Assembly: GCF_014898055.3 (NCBI RefSeq)
Contig: NW_023605083.1
Location: forward strand, 95,257,483 to 95,321,482
Origin: Talpa occidentalis
Lineage: Eukaryota > Chordata > Mammalia > Eulipotyphla > Talpidae
Direction of reading: 5' to 3'
Length of the DNA stretch: 64,000 nucleotides
The notes beneath the pieces are model-generated. The model made no database searches and was not told the DNA's origin. It saw only the letters and a program-made list of their open reading frames with translations. This document shows positions 46,260 through 58,700 of the stretch, in pieces (the first letter of the stretch is position 1; each line of letters opens with the position of its first letter). The position numbers were made by a program, and so were the translations under genes.

Positions 46260-48475
46260 TCACTTCCAAGAACTGAAAATCAAAATTGGTCTTACAAATA
46301 ATTCTGAACTACATGATAATGCTAACACTACCTATCTCTGCAAAGGATGGGAGGCATGGCCAAAGCAGTACTCAGAGGAAGATATATAGCTTTGAAATAA
46401 TTTAAAAATCAATAAAGACTGAAGATAAACTAGGGTTTCAACTAAAAAAAAACTNNNNNNNNNNNNNNNNNNNNNNNNNNNNNNNNNNNNNNNNNNNNNN
46501 NNNNNNNNNNNNNNNNNNNNNNNNNNNNNNNNNNNNNNNNNNNNNNNNNNNNNNAAGAAAGACATACAAGGAATCCAAATAGGAAAAGAAGAAGTCAAAC
46601 TATCACTATTTGCAGATAATATGATAATGTACATAGAGAACCCCAAAAACTCCACAGAAAAACTAATTAAACTCATCAATCAGTTCAGTAAAGTGGCAGG
46701 ATACAAAATCAACACGCAAAAGTCAGTAGCCTTCCTATACACAAACAATAAATCTGAAGAAGAAGAAATAAAAAAGCCATCCCTTTTATTATCAAAACAA
46801 AAAAAAATCAGATACTTGGGAATAAATTTAACTAAAGAGGTAAAGGACCTATACAAAGAAAACTATAAAACACTGTTAAAAGAAATAGAAGAAGACACAA
46901 AGAAATGGAAAGACATCCCCTGCTCATGGATTGGAAGAATAAACATTATTAAAATGGCCATCCTACCAAAAGCAATATACAGATTCAATGCTATTCCAAT
47001 CAAAATTTCAATATCATTCATATGGAATCACCAAAAACCCCGAATAGCCAAAGCTCTCCTGAAAAAAAAAGAAGGGAATGGAGGCATCATACTCCAGACT
47101 TCAAACTATACTACAAAGTCATAATCATCAAAACTGCATGGTATTGGAACAAGATTAGACACACAGACCAATGGAATAGAATAGAAAATCCATAAATAAA
47201 CCCAGAGATTTATGGCCAACTCATCTTTGACAAAGGAGCAAAGAATATGCATTGGAGCAAAGAAAGTTTGTTCAATAAATGGTGCTGGGAAAACTGGGTT
47301 GCTACATGCAAAGGAATGAAGCTTGACCCCTACCTCACACCATACACAAAAATCAACTCAAAATGGATTAAAGAACTAGACATAAGACCTGAAACCATAA
47401 AATACACAGAAGGAAATATAGGCGAAACACTACGTGATATACACATCAAAGACATCTTTACAGACACATCACCCAAAGCAGTGATAGTGAAGGCAAAGAT
47501 AAACAACTGGGACTACATCAAATTAAAGAGCTTCTGCACAGCAAAAGAGACAATAACAAAAACAAAGAGAAACCCCACGACTGGGAGAACATTTTTGCAC
47601 CCAACACTAATGATAAAGGACTGATCACAAAAATCTGCAAAGAGCTGATGAGACTCAACAACAACAAAGAAAATAATCCAGTGAAAAAATGGGCAGAAGA
47701 GCTAAAAAGAAACTTCTCTGAAGAGGAAATGCAAATGGCCAACAGGCATATGAAAAAATGTTCAACATCACTTGTAATCAGGGAAATGCAAATCAAAACT
47801 ACCATGAGATACCATCTTACACCAGTGAGAATGGCACATATTTAAAAAAACTAGCAACAACAAATTTTGGCGAGGATGTGGAGAAAAAGGAACTCTCCTG
47901 CACTGTTGGTGGGAGTGCAAACTGGTCCAACCACTGTGGAGAGCTGTGTGGAGATTTCTGGACCTACTAAACATAGAGCTTCCATATGATCCAGCAATTC
48001 CACTCCTAGGTATTTACCCAATGGACACAGAAACATCAATTCCAAAGAACACCTGCACCCCTATGTTTACAGCAGCACTGTTTACAATAGCTAAGCTTTG
48101 GAAACAGCCCAAATGCCCAAAAATAGATGACTGGATCAAGAAGATGTGGTACATATACACCATGGAATATTACTCAGCATTCAAAAAAGATAAACACATG
48201 CAATTTGCAGCAACATGGATGGTGCTGGAAGGGATCATGCTCAGCGAAATAAGCCAGAAAGAAAAAGAAAAATACCGGATGGTCTCGCTCACAACAGGAA
48301 TCTAGAAAACTTAAATAAGGGACCAGGAAAATGAATAACTGTAAGAAAGTGAAAATCAAAATCAACAAACAACTATGAACCAGAGACACTCAATGCGGGG
48401 GAGAGGAAAGGGATTGGGGTCAAAATGAGGGGGTCACAATTATATGGGGAATATAAAAATAAAATTTATTTAAAA
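46260..48475 (+). mobile_element. 5'-truncated L1, ORF2 frameshifted, with 3' UTR
   Basis: ORF2-like text begins before the gap (actacatgataatgctaaca, then ggccaaagcagtactcagag). After the gap the reverse-transcriptase motif reads FADNM where active L1 has FADDM, so the second catalytic Asp is lost. ORF2 then runs in three frames: one fragment to 47124, another 47247-47624, another 47648-47845, and the C-terminus at 47946-48305 ending in TAG. The 3' UTR ends with ataaaaataaaatttattta at about 48475. The element is dead. Confidence 0.9.
46455..46554. other. Assembly gap, 100 N
   Basis: Exactly 100 N inside an L1, a typical place for short-read assembly to break. Confidence 0.99.
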
Positions 48476-48476
48476 A

Positions 48477-48797
48477 ATATTGGATGGTTTCACACTTATA
48501 GATGGACTATAGGGGAACCAAATAAGGGATCAGGGAAAAAATAATAACAATAAATTAAAAAAAAAAACAAAATTAACAGGCAACTATAAATCAGAGACAC
48601 TCTGCAGGGGAGGGGGAGGGAGCGGGATCAAAACAGGGGAGGGAAGAGCACAAGGGACTATGGTGATGGTGCACAGATGAACAGGTGGTGGGAATTCTAT
48701 GGGGACTGCACCTGAGAGGAAAAAGCAAGCATTGTACAAAAATGAACAATGATGCAAATATATATATACATAAATTACATAAAAAATAAAAATAGGA
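48477..48797 (+). mobile_element. 3' UTR of a second L1 subfamily
   Basis: It starts at tattggatggtttcacactt, directly after the previous L1 tail. It matches the 3' UTR of the L1 at 21150-21440 (tagggg and aaccaaataag, ctctgcaggggagg, actatggtgatggtgcacag, ggaattctatggggact). It differs from the 3' UTR of the L1 just upstream. Confidence 0.8.
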
Positions 48798-49595
48798 TGC
48801 AGAATATGACCAAATCACGAATGACAGGACCAGTATAGGATCACTGCCTCCCCATACCTTGTAACCTTTTTCCTTGCCTTTAAATGACTTTAATGTTATA
48901 TTCTTGATTTTCTTCATATCCTCTTCTAACTCAATAATACTTCAGTTGTTAATACCCAGGATTTAACGTATCTTGAGTTTATTATTTCAAAGATTTTTTT
49001 TTCATTTCTAGAACTTTTAGAAGGGACTTGGAAGAATGAATATATCTTTGTTCAAAACCTCATAAACATTTATGTGGATCAAAACTGAATAGCACCAAGC
49101 CATCAAACACAGCCTCTCAAACATTGCCAGCCACCATGAGTGACGAGAATGGGGATGGATAGCTTACCATGGATGTGAGAGGCAGATAGCATCTCAGACA
49201 GCTTCTCAGAGCTTTCAGTGATCCCACAGTGGGGTCTCATTCCTATGAAGAGGACAGGCAGGAAGAGAAAGAGATGAACCATGCAGCTGGAGGATAAGTG
49301 GGATCACAGGAACATTATCAGACATGCAAAAAGGTGACATGAGGACCAGGTGGTGTAGAGCATCCCAGCAGATGCCATTCTGAGGACAGAGGAAGGACGT
49401 GGGCCGGTTGTTACCCACCCCACCCCACACTATGCTGCAGGGACAGTCCTCAACTTCAATGACACCTTAGGTAGGCGGAGGTGTAAAATCCAGAATTAAG
49501 TGATTCATACTGAAATGGATTATCTGAGAATTAACTAAATTCTGTTATCTGCCAGCATATGAGATAGAGTACTTATTAGGAAATAAGTAACTTTC
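48798..49595. other. No feature recognised
   Basis: Unassigned sequence. Confidence 0.35.
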
Positions 49596-49639
49596 TGTTT
49601 TGTTCATCTCCAGTTGAGTTTCATAGATCTACTGTTTGA

Positions 49640-49835
49640 TCCTAGATTCAGAAGTATTTTAGGATGGAAAGTGACTTACCATATCACCAGTTCCACCCCA
49701 GCATCATAAAAACAAGGAATTTAAGGAATCTGAGCCACAGTGAGATGAAGAGAGTAGTTCAAGGTCACCCAGCTGTATTATAACAGAATAAAGATTCAGA
49801 ATTCAGACTCCTGTGAAGTAGCTTTTCAGTCCTTG
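49640..49835 (+). mobile_element. MIR-like relic
   Basis: The sequence tcaaggtcacccagctgtat and atcaccagttccaccccagc fit an old MIR/MIR3 relic. Confidence 0.45.
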
Positions 49836-50004
49836 ACTTTTTTTGTCTGCTCTTAAGTTAGATCTCCCTACTCTCCCATCCTCTTGAGTCTGTCATCTAG
49901 GATTACCTTCCCTTTCTTAATTTTCGTTTTGTATCATAATATCTGCACAGTTAGCAATCTCTAGCTCAATGTTATATGTGCAAATATGCACATATATCTA
50001 TTAC

Positions 50005-50105
50005 AATTATATATTAAATTAATATTAGATTATTACATTAATATTAGATGTTATATTACTATTAGATGTTATATTAATATTAGATGTTAATATATAGTTA
50101 CATCT
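50005..50105. repeat. AT-rich minisatellite, unit about 14 bp
   Basis: Repeated units of atattagatgttat with variants (attaatattagattattac, tactattagatgttatatta). Confidence 0.8.
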
Positions 50106-50139
50106 GCATTTATATACCAATATAATAGATAACGTGCAC

Positions 50140-50315
50140 AAGGTTCTCAAACTTCAGAGTGCACCACAGTTTCCTAGAGGGTAGAAAACAGATTTCTGAG
50201 TTTCACTCTGAGCTTCAGTATCAGTAGGTCTGGTGTGGGACCTGAGGATTTGTATTTCTGACAAGTTACGCTTTGATTCCAGTACCGTATTTTAGTAACC
50301 ACTGCCCCAGGCTAT
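50140..50315 (-). mobile_element. MER5-like hAT relic
   Basis: ggttctcaaacttcagagtg, gtatcagtaggtctggtgtg, gacctgaggatttgtatttc, tgacaagttacgctttgatt match reversed MER5A order. Confidence 0.75.
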
Positions 50316-50449
50316 GTTTCTTGGAGACCCACTTCCTTCCCAACACACCTTTGTGTGTTGCCTTTGCAGTGATTTCCACTTAGGAAATAAGTTTTCCTCA
50401 GATTGATATTCACTGACATAATGCCTTTCTAATTACTGCTTCGCTTCAC

Positions 50450-51480
50450 AGTTTTTTTTTTGGCTATTTTCTTTCTAAAAAAGAAATGTAGGTTCCCTCT
50501 AAATCTTGAACCTATTTTGTTGAAATTGCATTGAATTTATAGGTTATTGAAGGGTGGCCAGATGCCTTTTCACTTTTAAGTCTCCTATCCCCCAACAGGA
50601 TGTACTTCTCCATGTACCTCAAGCTCATTTTCAGTTCTTCAGTAAACTGTCATGATTTTTCTACATCTGTACATTTTATTTTGAAACTTAATCCCAGGAA
50701 GTTAATATTTGTAGATAGTTTTAATGAGTAGGATCTTTTCCCACTATATTTTCTAAATGCTTCTTGATGGTAAATAGGGAAATCTATTGCCTTTTATGCT
50801 CTTTTATTTCAAGATTTTATGTAACTTAATATATAATACTTTTTTTTTTTTAAAGTTCCAAGTTCCCTAGAGAGGTCAGATTCTGTTAGTAAGATACATA
50901 ATCCAAAGAGTACCCTTTAAGTACAGTTCATTCATTTTATTACAATTTTTTTTCCTAAATTATTGCTTATTCCTTAATTTGTGACAGGCATGCTTCTACA
51001 ATCACTTCCTTGGATACTTAACAATAGTAGCTTTACATATACCTCATCCACTAAAGTTGACACATAATTAATGCCCTATTATTTTTACAGCATGAAACAG
51101 TCTCATGGTTTCATCTGATCCTCTCAATCTTAAATTCTATGTAATCTGCTATTAATATTATAATTCATTTTTTTTCTTTTTGCTTGCATTTTCCTGCTAT
51201 GCATTTTTATATTGATTCATTTTAGTTGTGTCCTTAGTCAACAGAGGAGAACTGGACTGTGTTGTATTACATTTCAATTTAAGGATCTCTTCTTTAATAA
51301 ATGATGTGATCTCATTTATAGTTACTCTTATAAGTACTATGTCTAATCTATGTCTTCTTTCCTTTTTCTCTGTTTCTTCAGTTTTCCTTTTGCTCTCTCT
51401 CTTTTATTTTAAACAGGGCAGGCTTATATTTTTTTTTAAATTTGCTTCTCTGATGGATTACTTTTAAGTTTTTCAAATTT
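50450..51480 (-). mobile_element. Old L1 ORF2 relic
   Basis: Reversed ORF2 motifs: ttgaaattgcattgaattta, tgggtcactt-type tracts, ttcagttcttcagtaaactg, and cttaatcccaggaagttaat. The part after 50850 is less certain. Confidence 0.6.
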
Positions 51481-51579
51481 TAATTATATTTTGAAAATTT
51501 TAACCTAGAGTTTGAAAATAATTAGAATTAAGGAACTTGTATCATTTTCAGCCACTCTAACTTAAACAAAATGTTTTCA

Positions 51580-52030
51580 TACTACTCTTTTACATTTATT
51601 TATTGTTTTTTATTGAGGTGTCATTGGTCTATGGCACTGTATATGATTCTGAGGTATAGATGCACACCTCCTCAGATATATGCTCCCAACCACACCCACC
51701 ACCAAGGTAGACATAGTCCTCTACCATATTTCACTGGGTCCCTTTGCCCATTTTCTCCTCCTTCTTCCCCTCTCATAAACTCAATTTTACAATCAGATTT
51801 CTAGGGTTTGTTTTTATTTTAGCTTCGTTTGGCCCTTTGTTGTTGTTGTTTTTTCTATATATTCCATATATGAATGACACCACCCTGTACTTGTCTTTCT
51901 CCTTCTGGCTATTTCACTCAACAGAATCTCCTCCAGTTTCAGCCATGTCTATTTTCCCCAATCACATTAATATCTTTTATTATAATTTTTTTATTTCAAT
52001 GTTTTTATTATAATGTTTTTATTATAGTAT
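51580..52030 (-). mobile_element. L1 3' end fragment
   Basis: tattgaggtgtcattggtct, agatatatgctcccaaccac, tgggtccctttgcccatttt, ccatatatgaatgacaccac and tctggctatttcactcaac are the reversed 3' end of a mammalian L1. Confidence 0.7.
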
Positions 52031-52785
52031 CATTTTATAGATTTAAATTATTCATGTCACTTTATATTAAAATATTTTATCTTCTTTTGGTGAGGGAAAT
52101 TCTCATTTGTGACAATTTATGAGAGATTTACAATTATTTGGATCTCTCTTAAACTTGTTTCAGTGTACATTGCCAATACTTTTATGATAATTTTCCCGCT
52201 TCAAACATTTAAATTGTACTTTCTGCTGGTTGTAATTCTTCTCCATGAAGAATACATGCCTAATATTTTCTGAGTACTTTTAATTGAGGATTAATTTTTA
52301 TTGCCTTCACATATTTTTAAAAAAGCTTAAGAAAGGACAAAATTCCTGGGTCACAACCTTTTCCTCTCAAAATTGCTTTGAAGTCTCCATCGTCTTCTGG
52401 TGTTTAGGGTTGCAGAAGGAATTCTGACACTGGCCTAATTCTTATTTATTCGTAGGTTACTTTCTTTCTCATTATTTCCTTATATTGAAGCTTGATAAAT
52501 TTTCTTAATCTATGTGGCTGAATAATTTTCTAGACTGTCTTGGTGTGAATTTGAGTGAAATACAGGGAGCTTTATTTTGCATTGACAACTCTTTTTAGGT
52601 TCGAGAAATGTTTTTATTATAGCTTCAATTTTAACTTTCATCCCATTTGCTGCATTTCTAAGACACAGAATATATATAAGGACATACAAAAAGGCAAAAT
52701 CTTTGTGTACAAAGAGTTAATTATTAGTCTGGTTAGCAAGGCAGTCATTAAAGTAGTGAATTCCTACATGTCACTACTACTGGCA
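52031..52785 (-). mobile_element. Possible L1/HAL1 relic
   Basis: T-rich plus strand, probably decayed LINE sequence, but motifs are too weak to name a family. Confidence 0.3.
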
Positions 52786-52789
52786 TTAC

Positions 52790-52965
52790 CACCTGACAGG
52801 TATTGAACAGTCACTGCATACCAGGCTCTGTGTTAAGTTTTTTTTATATCTATTATCTCACCAAATCCTCATGACAGAGTGAGGAAGATTCTTAATTAGA
52901 TTTATAGATGAGACTGGGTGTCTAGGAAGTCAAGTAAATTGCCTAAGCTGGGATTTGGATACAGT
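52790..52965 (-). mobile_element. MIR relic
   Basis: cactgcataccaggctctgt, ttatctcaccaaatcctcat, tagatgagactgggtg and agtaaattgcctaag follow the reversed MIR order. Confidence 0.75.
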
Positions 52966-55900
52966 TGAGAGAAGAGTAGGGAGACGTGCATCTAGCTAGA
53001 CGGGACAGTTGGCTCTGGAAAGGGGAAAGGGTTGATGAATTTCAGAAAAGAAAACAAAATCTGAAACTGAAGAAAAGGGAGAAAAGGGAGTGGTAAAAAG
53101 CAAGACTAAAAGAAGTAGGTAGGAGCCAGATCATGTCTTTTATGGGAAATTTGCAAATTTGGCTGCTTTGATATTGTTTTATTTTGCTCTTTATTATCCT
53201 TGAGTCTAATTTTAATTCTATTACTATGTCTTTAATTTCTTGCAGACGTTCTATTTCCCAGCTTTCACATCTTAAAAGTAATTCTGTCTTCTCTTTCTTG
53301 AATTTCATTGCTCATACTCTAGTCCCCTTTTATTTCAGTCTATTCTCTCTTTTATGATGCTGTGTAGAGATTATGACACCTTTTATCAAGATGAGAAAGT
53401 TAAACAGTATCTGAATTTTTCACATGGATTCTACATTACATAATCTTCAGACTACTCCCCTTTATTGCCTGGCTATTGCCCATGTATATTATCCTAAAGT
53501 ATTTTTAAAATACATTTCATTTTCAAATTTTTGGAGGAAGTGTTGCTCTCTTCACATCTTGGATAAGATGAAAACTGCCCAGACTCAATTTCCATGTGAA
53601 GAATAGGTAGCACATGGCTCTTGGCCTCATGACTGTTAGATGCACTGTGTGATGTAAATCCACTCGCAAGATCTACAGAGTATTTTGATGCTCCAGTCTA
53701 ATTCCTGGTTGGGACAGTACACATACTTTTTGTTCTTTAGTGGAGTCACCTTTGCATTCCTTCTCGGTTGTTAGATTTTGAAATGATAAAAACTTTTTAA
53801 AATAAAAATTTCCAAACTGTACAATCCCCAAGATTCTTCTTTCACCCCCTCTTTGATCACCTTGGGCCACAGACAGGGCCCCTCCCAATCTTGCCTGTGC
53901 AGTCCAGCTGTTTTTTTTAGATTTCTAAAAAAAATCTTTATGGGGACATGGAATGATAGGGGTTGAAATGAAAGGAGGAGAAATCATTTTCTAGCCTCCC
54001 CCCCCCCTAGAATACATCTAAAGTTGTCAGGGAATACTGGCTCTGTTTTCAGTGTGGGCTATCAGTTCCTGAGACAGCATGCAGATGGTAGGTGGGGAGA
54101 AAGGAATAAAAACATCTTACTTTTTTGTGAAGATAATGATATATTTCATAAGTTTGGGTAGGATTCTACTCATTATGATTCCCTTCATGTTTTAGAATTA
54201 GGTCAGTTGATACCAGATTTTGTTAACTTTTCCTCCTGTCAAGTATAATTTTCAATTACTCTGAATCATTACTTTTATCCAGGTATTCATAGCATCCTGC
54301 TAGGCTCCACCATTTTCTGTGTGGGACAAATTTTAGTAAAATTATGAATTTAACAAGAGCACAAAGAAATCTTTTGGGGGGCTCATACCTAACTTCTAAT
54401 TCTTAGTTTTATTGAAAGGTAAAAACAAACACAAAAGAAGTCTTTATAGTGCCTGGTACAAGTTAAGATTCAATCAATGCAACTTAGATTGATGGCACCT
54501 CCTTATCATTTTCTGGTCAAAGGCAACATCAATGGAGTATTCCTCCTAGTCCACATTTGTCTAAATTGGTTGAGAAAATATGTAGAATTCAGTTTCTTTA
54601 TTTTGATATGAGTGACATTTCCCCATTTTCATTTTTACCCTTCAGATTCAAATTTCCAATTTGAAGTTACACATCTCACCCTATTTTTTCCAGTCAGCGA
54701 TGACAGCTAATGATTCACTGGTATTACTTACTCTTATATGCACATTTTTATGACATTTTATATGTTACATTGCTTTTCTAATACCTGCAGTTTTCTGTTT
54801 TAATTTCCCTTTTTTACCTCTTCTATCCCGGCCCCCTGATTTAGTTGCTGTTTTGTTCTGAACATCCATTTTGCAACTCCTGACTTTCTCCAAGACTTTT
54901 TTATGTTTAAATCTGAAGGAAATAAGCAAGTGAGTCAGAAATCGTTTCTTGTCAAACACAGTGCCAGAAAATGAGTCGTTTCATGCTCAGTGGGAAAGCA
55001 TTTACCCTTTCTTCACTTCTTACAACTTGAAAGTAAATCCATCCCTTCTCCTCTTTGAATTTAATTCCCCAATCTCTACTCCAAAATAGAAAAAGATCAG
55101 GAAAAACATACAAATGTTGGACATCCAGCCTTAGCAACATATCATATTTATCACCTTTAATGTCCCCTTGATGTCTTTGTGTCTTGTCTTTCTAATTTAG
55201 CTATGACTCCACTAGTAAAAATTATATGACTCATGTCCAAGTCCACATTTAGCAAAATTACTAAAGCTTTGTTAGTGTGCAAGGCAATGAATATGAAATG
55301 AGGTCTACATTCTTTGTTTGGATTAAGTTTAAAGCTTTTCAAATAACACCATCTGAAAATGTCATGGCATGACAAAGCAGTCATCCCTATGGGAGGGAAC
55401 CTAATCATGGGGTGCAGGACTTTTGGGAAAAATACCCATTTTATCTTGCTATCTTTTAACTCTCTTCTACCCACTGCCACATATACCCACCTCCAGAAAA
55501 ATTATACATGAATCAGTAAGGTTAAAAATTACATCAAGGAGACTTTTCAGATGGAAAATCATCTAGAGAAGGCGAAAATGTAATGGTTACTATGAAATAA
55601 TGTAGGTCAAGTGTCCATACTCTATGACCCAAGGGCTAAAACTGGCCTATTTTTAGAAATAAAGTCTTATATAAAGTCATTTACATATTGCCTATGGTTG
55701 GTTTTACACTACAGTGGCAGAGTTGAGAGACTGTGGTAAACAAATCCTAACATATTAACTAACTGTCCCTTTACAGAAAAAGTTTGCCAATTCCTGGTGA
55801 AGGTGATTCCTGGTTTCTACCTGGAATCCGTTCCTGTCTTTCCTACATGATCTTAATTTTTTTTATGTTCCCCCCATTTCTCCATGTGCTCCGGTGCTCC

Positions 55901-56372
55901 AAGAGACATACACACTCACCCATCTCTGACTGGTCCAAAGATCAAGCTTGCCACAATAATTGGATCAGGAAGAAGCACAGGTCTAAGTCATTTACTACAT
56001 GGAAATCCCTCAAAGGTATAGAATACAATTAGAATTAAATGAAGAAAAGATTGCTCTGGGTTTTAAGGGAATATGTTTCTCTCATTTTTATTGAGATCCA
56101 TCTGAAGAGACAGCCTTTCCTCTCTCCTGGATGGTGTTGTTTATGGTACAGTAGCTGTTTTGCTGACAGACGAATGCAGAGACATAGAGCTGGAATCCAG
56201 AGATTTAGCTAACCTTGGAGACTGCCTTACGTCTGGACTTCCAATTACTTGAGCCAATCAATTTATTTTTTGCCAATTTGCATATCAGACTTTCTATTAT
56301 CTGCAACATAGATATTTCTAACCAATAGAAATATTTCTAGTCCATCACTTTTGCAAAATGTATCATAGAATA
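52966..56372. other. No gene recognised
   Basis: Unassigned AT-rich sequence. C run at 54000-54007. Short open frames only. Confidence 0.35.
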
Positions 56373-56662
56373 GGGCTTCCCCGGTGGCGCAGCAGTTGAG
56401 CGCTGGGTTCCGAAGCTGCCCGCAGCCTCTGCCGCGCCGGTTCGATCCCCGGCTGCTCCCCGGCCACCGGAGGAGGGTCCCACATGGCGCGCAGACCTCT
56501 CCTGCCGCCCGCTGCTCCCCTCAGCAGTGTTCTTCATCACTCTGCCTGTTCTGTTCCCCGCTCTGGCTCTGGTGAATTCTCTCACCCTCCCGTGCTTCTG
56601 ACTGTACCCAGTGCATGTATAAACAAACAAACAAACAATAAATAAAACATGCCTCTATTAAA
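56373..56662 (+). mobile_element. tRNA-derived T+ SINE, subfamily A, youngest-looking copy
   Basis: A box tggcgcagcagttgagcgc and B box ggttcgatccc are near ideal, and CpG sites are retained (ccgcgccggttcgatccccg). The tail has CAAA and TAAA units. Perfect 18-bp target duplication aaaatgtatcatagaata at 56355-56372 and 56663-56680. Retained CpGs and the perfect duplication suggest a recent insertion. Confidence 0.97.
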
Positions 56663-56680
56663 AAAATGTATCATAGAATA

Positions 56681-57815
56681 TTGTTATTCATACTCATTTA
56701 CAGAACTAAAAATATCTACATCTGAGTAGATCCTCCTCCCACTTTCTCCTATTAGTATCTTTTGGAAGTGCCTCTCTTAGCCACTGCCCGGCATGTTGTT
56801 TAATTCAAGGTGGTCACCACTCATTGTGATATGTGTAGGTGATGATGCTGTATCATGGTCCTTGTTACTATTTTTCTATGAGTGGATATCAATCAGGAAA
56901 CCTGTGTGACAGCCCTGGCTTGCAGCTCTTCATTAGCTTCTGTGTAGACTTCCTGGACCAAATTCCAATGAGCAATACTTAGACATCAGCAGTGTGTTCA
57001 AGAAACTCAGCTCAATTCTGATGCCACCTACCCAGAGAGCGTTAGACCCCAGAGGAAAGGGCAGTTTCCCAAGATCGCCTTCTACTTCAGATGTCAGCTG
57101 CAAGTCCAGATTAGTGTTTTTGATCAATTGGCTAGGGACTGGAGGTTCCCAGGACTCCCTCCTCGTCTTCAATGAATTTGCTAAAACATCTCACAGAAAG
57201 GAAACCAGTTTACTCACTAGACAACTGATATTACAAAAGATGTAGATCAAGAATAGACAAATGGAAGAGATGCATAAGACAAATACAAGAAAAGATGCAG
57301 AACTTCTGTGCCTGTTCCAGGTGTACATTTTTGCCAAATCTCCACCTGTTTTTCAAAGTACCTTCCTTTGAGGTCTTTATTCAGGTTTTATTACATCATC
57401 TTTGATTAATTCATTTCCCATTGGCTATTGATTCACCCTGCAGTCCCTCTCCTCTTTATAACTGAGGGGCTAGGACTAAAAGTCTCTCCATTCATGTTGT
57501 TTTCCTTGGCAACCAGTCTCCTTCATCAGGTGTTTTCCAAAAGTTAGATCAGCATAACAAGAGACATCTTTATCACTCGTAACACTTAAGAAATTCTAAT
57601 GCTTTTGGGAGGCAGGAACTGTGGCCTGAGACAAATATATAAGAAACACATATTTCAACCAAATGGCCAAATATACGTTATTTATTAAAAATTACAATAT
57701 CAAGGTTCCCTATTGACTGCCCTGAGAAAAACCCAATATTTCAAAAATGATTTATAAGACCCTCTGTTTTGTGTCCAGAACCATATTCTGAATCATATTC
57801 TACTTTCTAAGCTGT
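56681..57815. other. No feature recognised
   Basis: Unassigned sequence. Confidence 0.35.
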
Positions 57816-57819
57816 TGTT

Positions 57820-58195
57820 CTATTAATTCCTCCAAGGAGCTATACTTTTTTGTCTCCAAACATTCAGGAATTATTCTTTTTGCAAGGTATACTCCGCTTT
57901 CCAATTTCACCTACCACACTCTTGTTCATCCTTTAAATTCTCAGCCCAATAGTTGCTTACTCAAAGATGTCTGATCTGACCCCCAAGACTAGTTTAGATC
58001 CTCTATTACAAGCTCCAATTTACTTCACACTTTCCTTTTCATAGTACTCCTCTTAGTCTTAGCTACTACTGTATTTCCAAGTATACTGGAAGTTCCATGA
58101 AGGTTGATAACCGGTCTTCTTTGTGCACTACTAGGTCACTCATTCTCAGCACAGTGTCTGGCTCAGAGTTAGTCCTCAAGATATATGGTCCATGG
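57820..58195 (+). mobile_element. L2 relic
   Basis: ttcatcctttaaattctcag, caaagatgtctgatctgacc, ggaagttccatgaaggttga, and cagcacagtgtctggctcag are the L2 3' end in order. Confidence 0.8.
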
Positions 58196-58379
58196 CTAAA
58201 TTAATAGCTTTGGTCATTTTAAAAATTAAAGTTATGAAAATTGCCCATGTTTAAATGCAGAGTACATTTCTAGTGACTCATGTCTAGCGAACTTGAAAAG
58301 AATGTTGGGTAAACACTAATAAATTCTTATTCTCTGACTCTGTTTTCTAGAAAACATGCATAACATCAGCCTTATGACA

Positions 58380-58575
58380 ACTATTTATAGCTCACAGTAG
58401 ATCAGGCTCTCAACTAGACCCTCAGTATATACCAACTGCAACTTCTAAAGTTTTACAAAGTAAATTTTATTAATCTCACTTTACTGATGAGAAAACTAAG
58501 ACTTAAAGAGAAGTTACAACTTCCTAGATCTGGTGAATCTATCACCACAACTATCACTAGATTTTTAAACCTAGA
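58380..58575 (-). mobile_element. MIR relic
   Basis: agatcaggctctcaactaga, tttattaatctcactttact and gatgagaaaactaagactta fit reversed MIR. Confidence 0.65.
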
Positions 58576-58700
58576 GAACAACTTCTGAGTCTACATGAAT
58601 GACGAGTCTGTGGTTATATGGATTACCATGACTCTAGGTATGGACTCTGTGTGTACATGTGCACATATATATGTGCATGTGCACACATGTATATGTGTGA

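Noticed and set aside
47946..48305. 119-codon open frame
   Set aside because: It is the C-terminus of L1 ORF2, not a host gene.
56373..56480. tRNA gene suggested by good A and B boxes
   Set aside because: The boxes belong to the SINE head. There is no tRNA fold or anticodon arm, and the unit has a SINE body, tail and target duplications.
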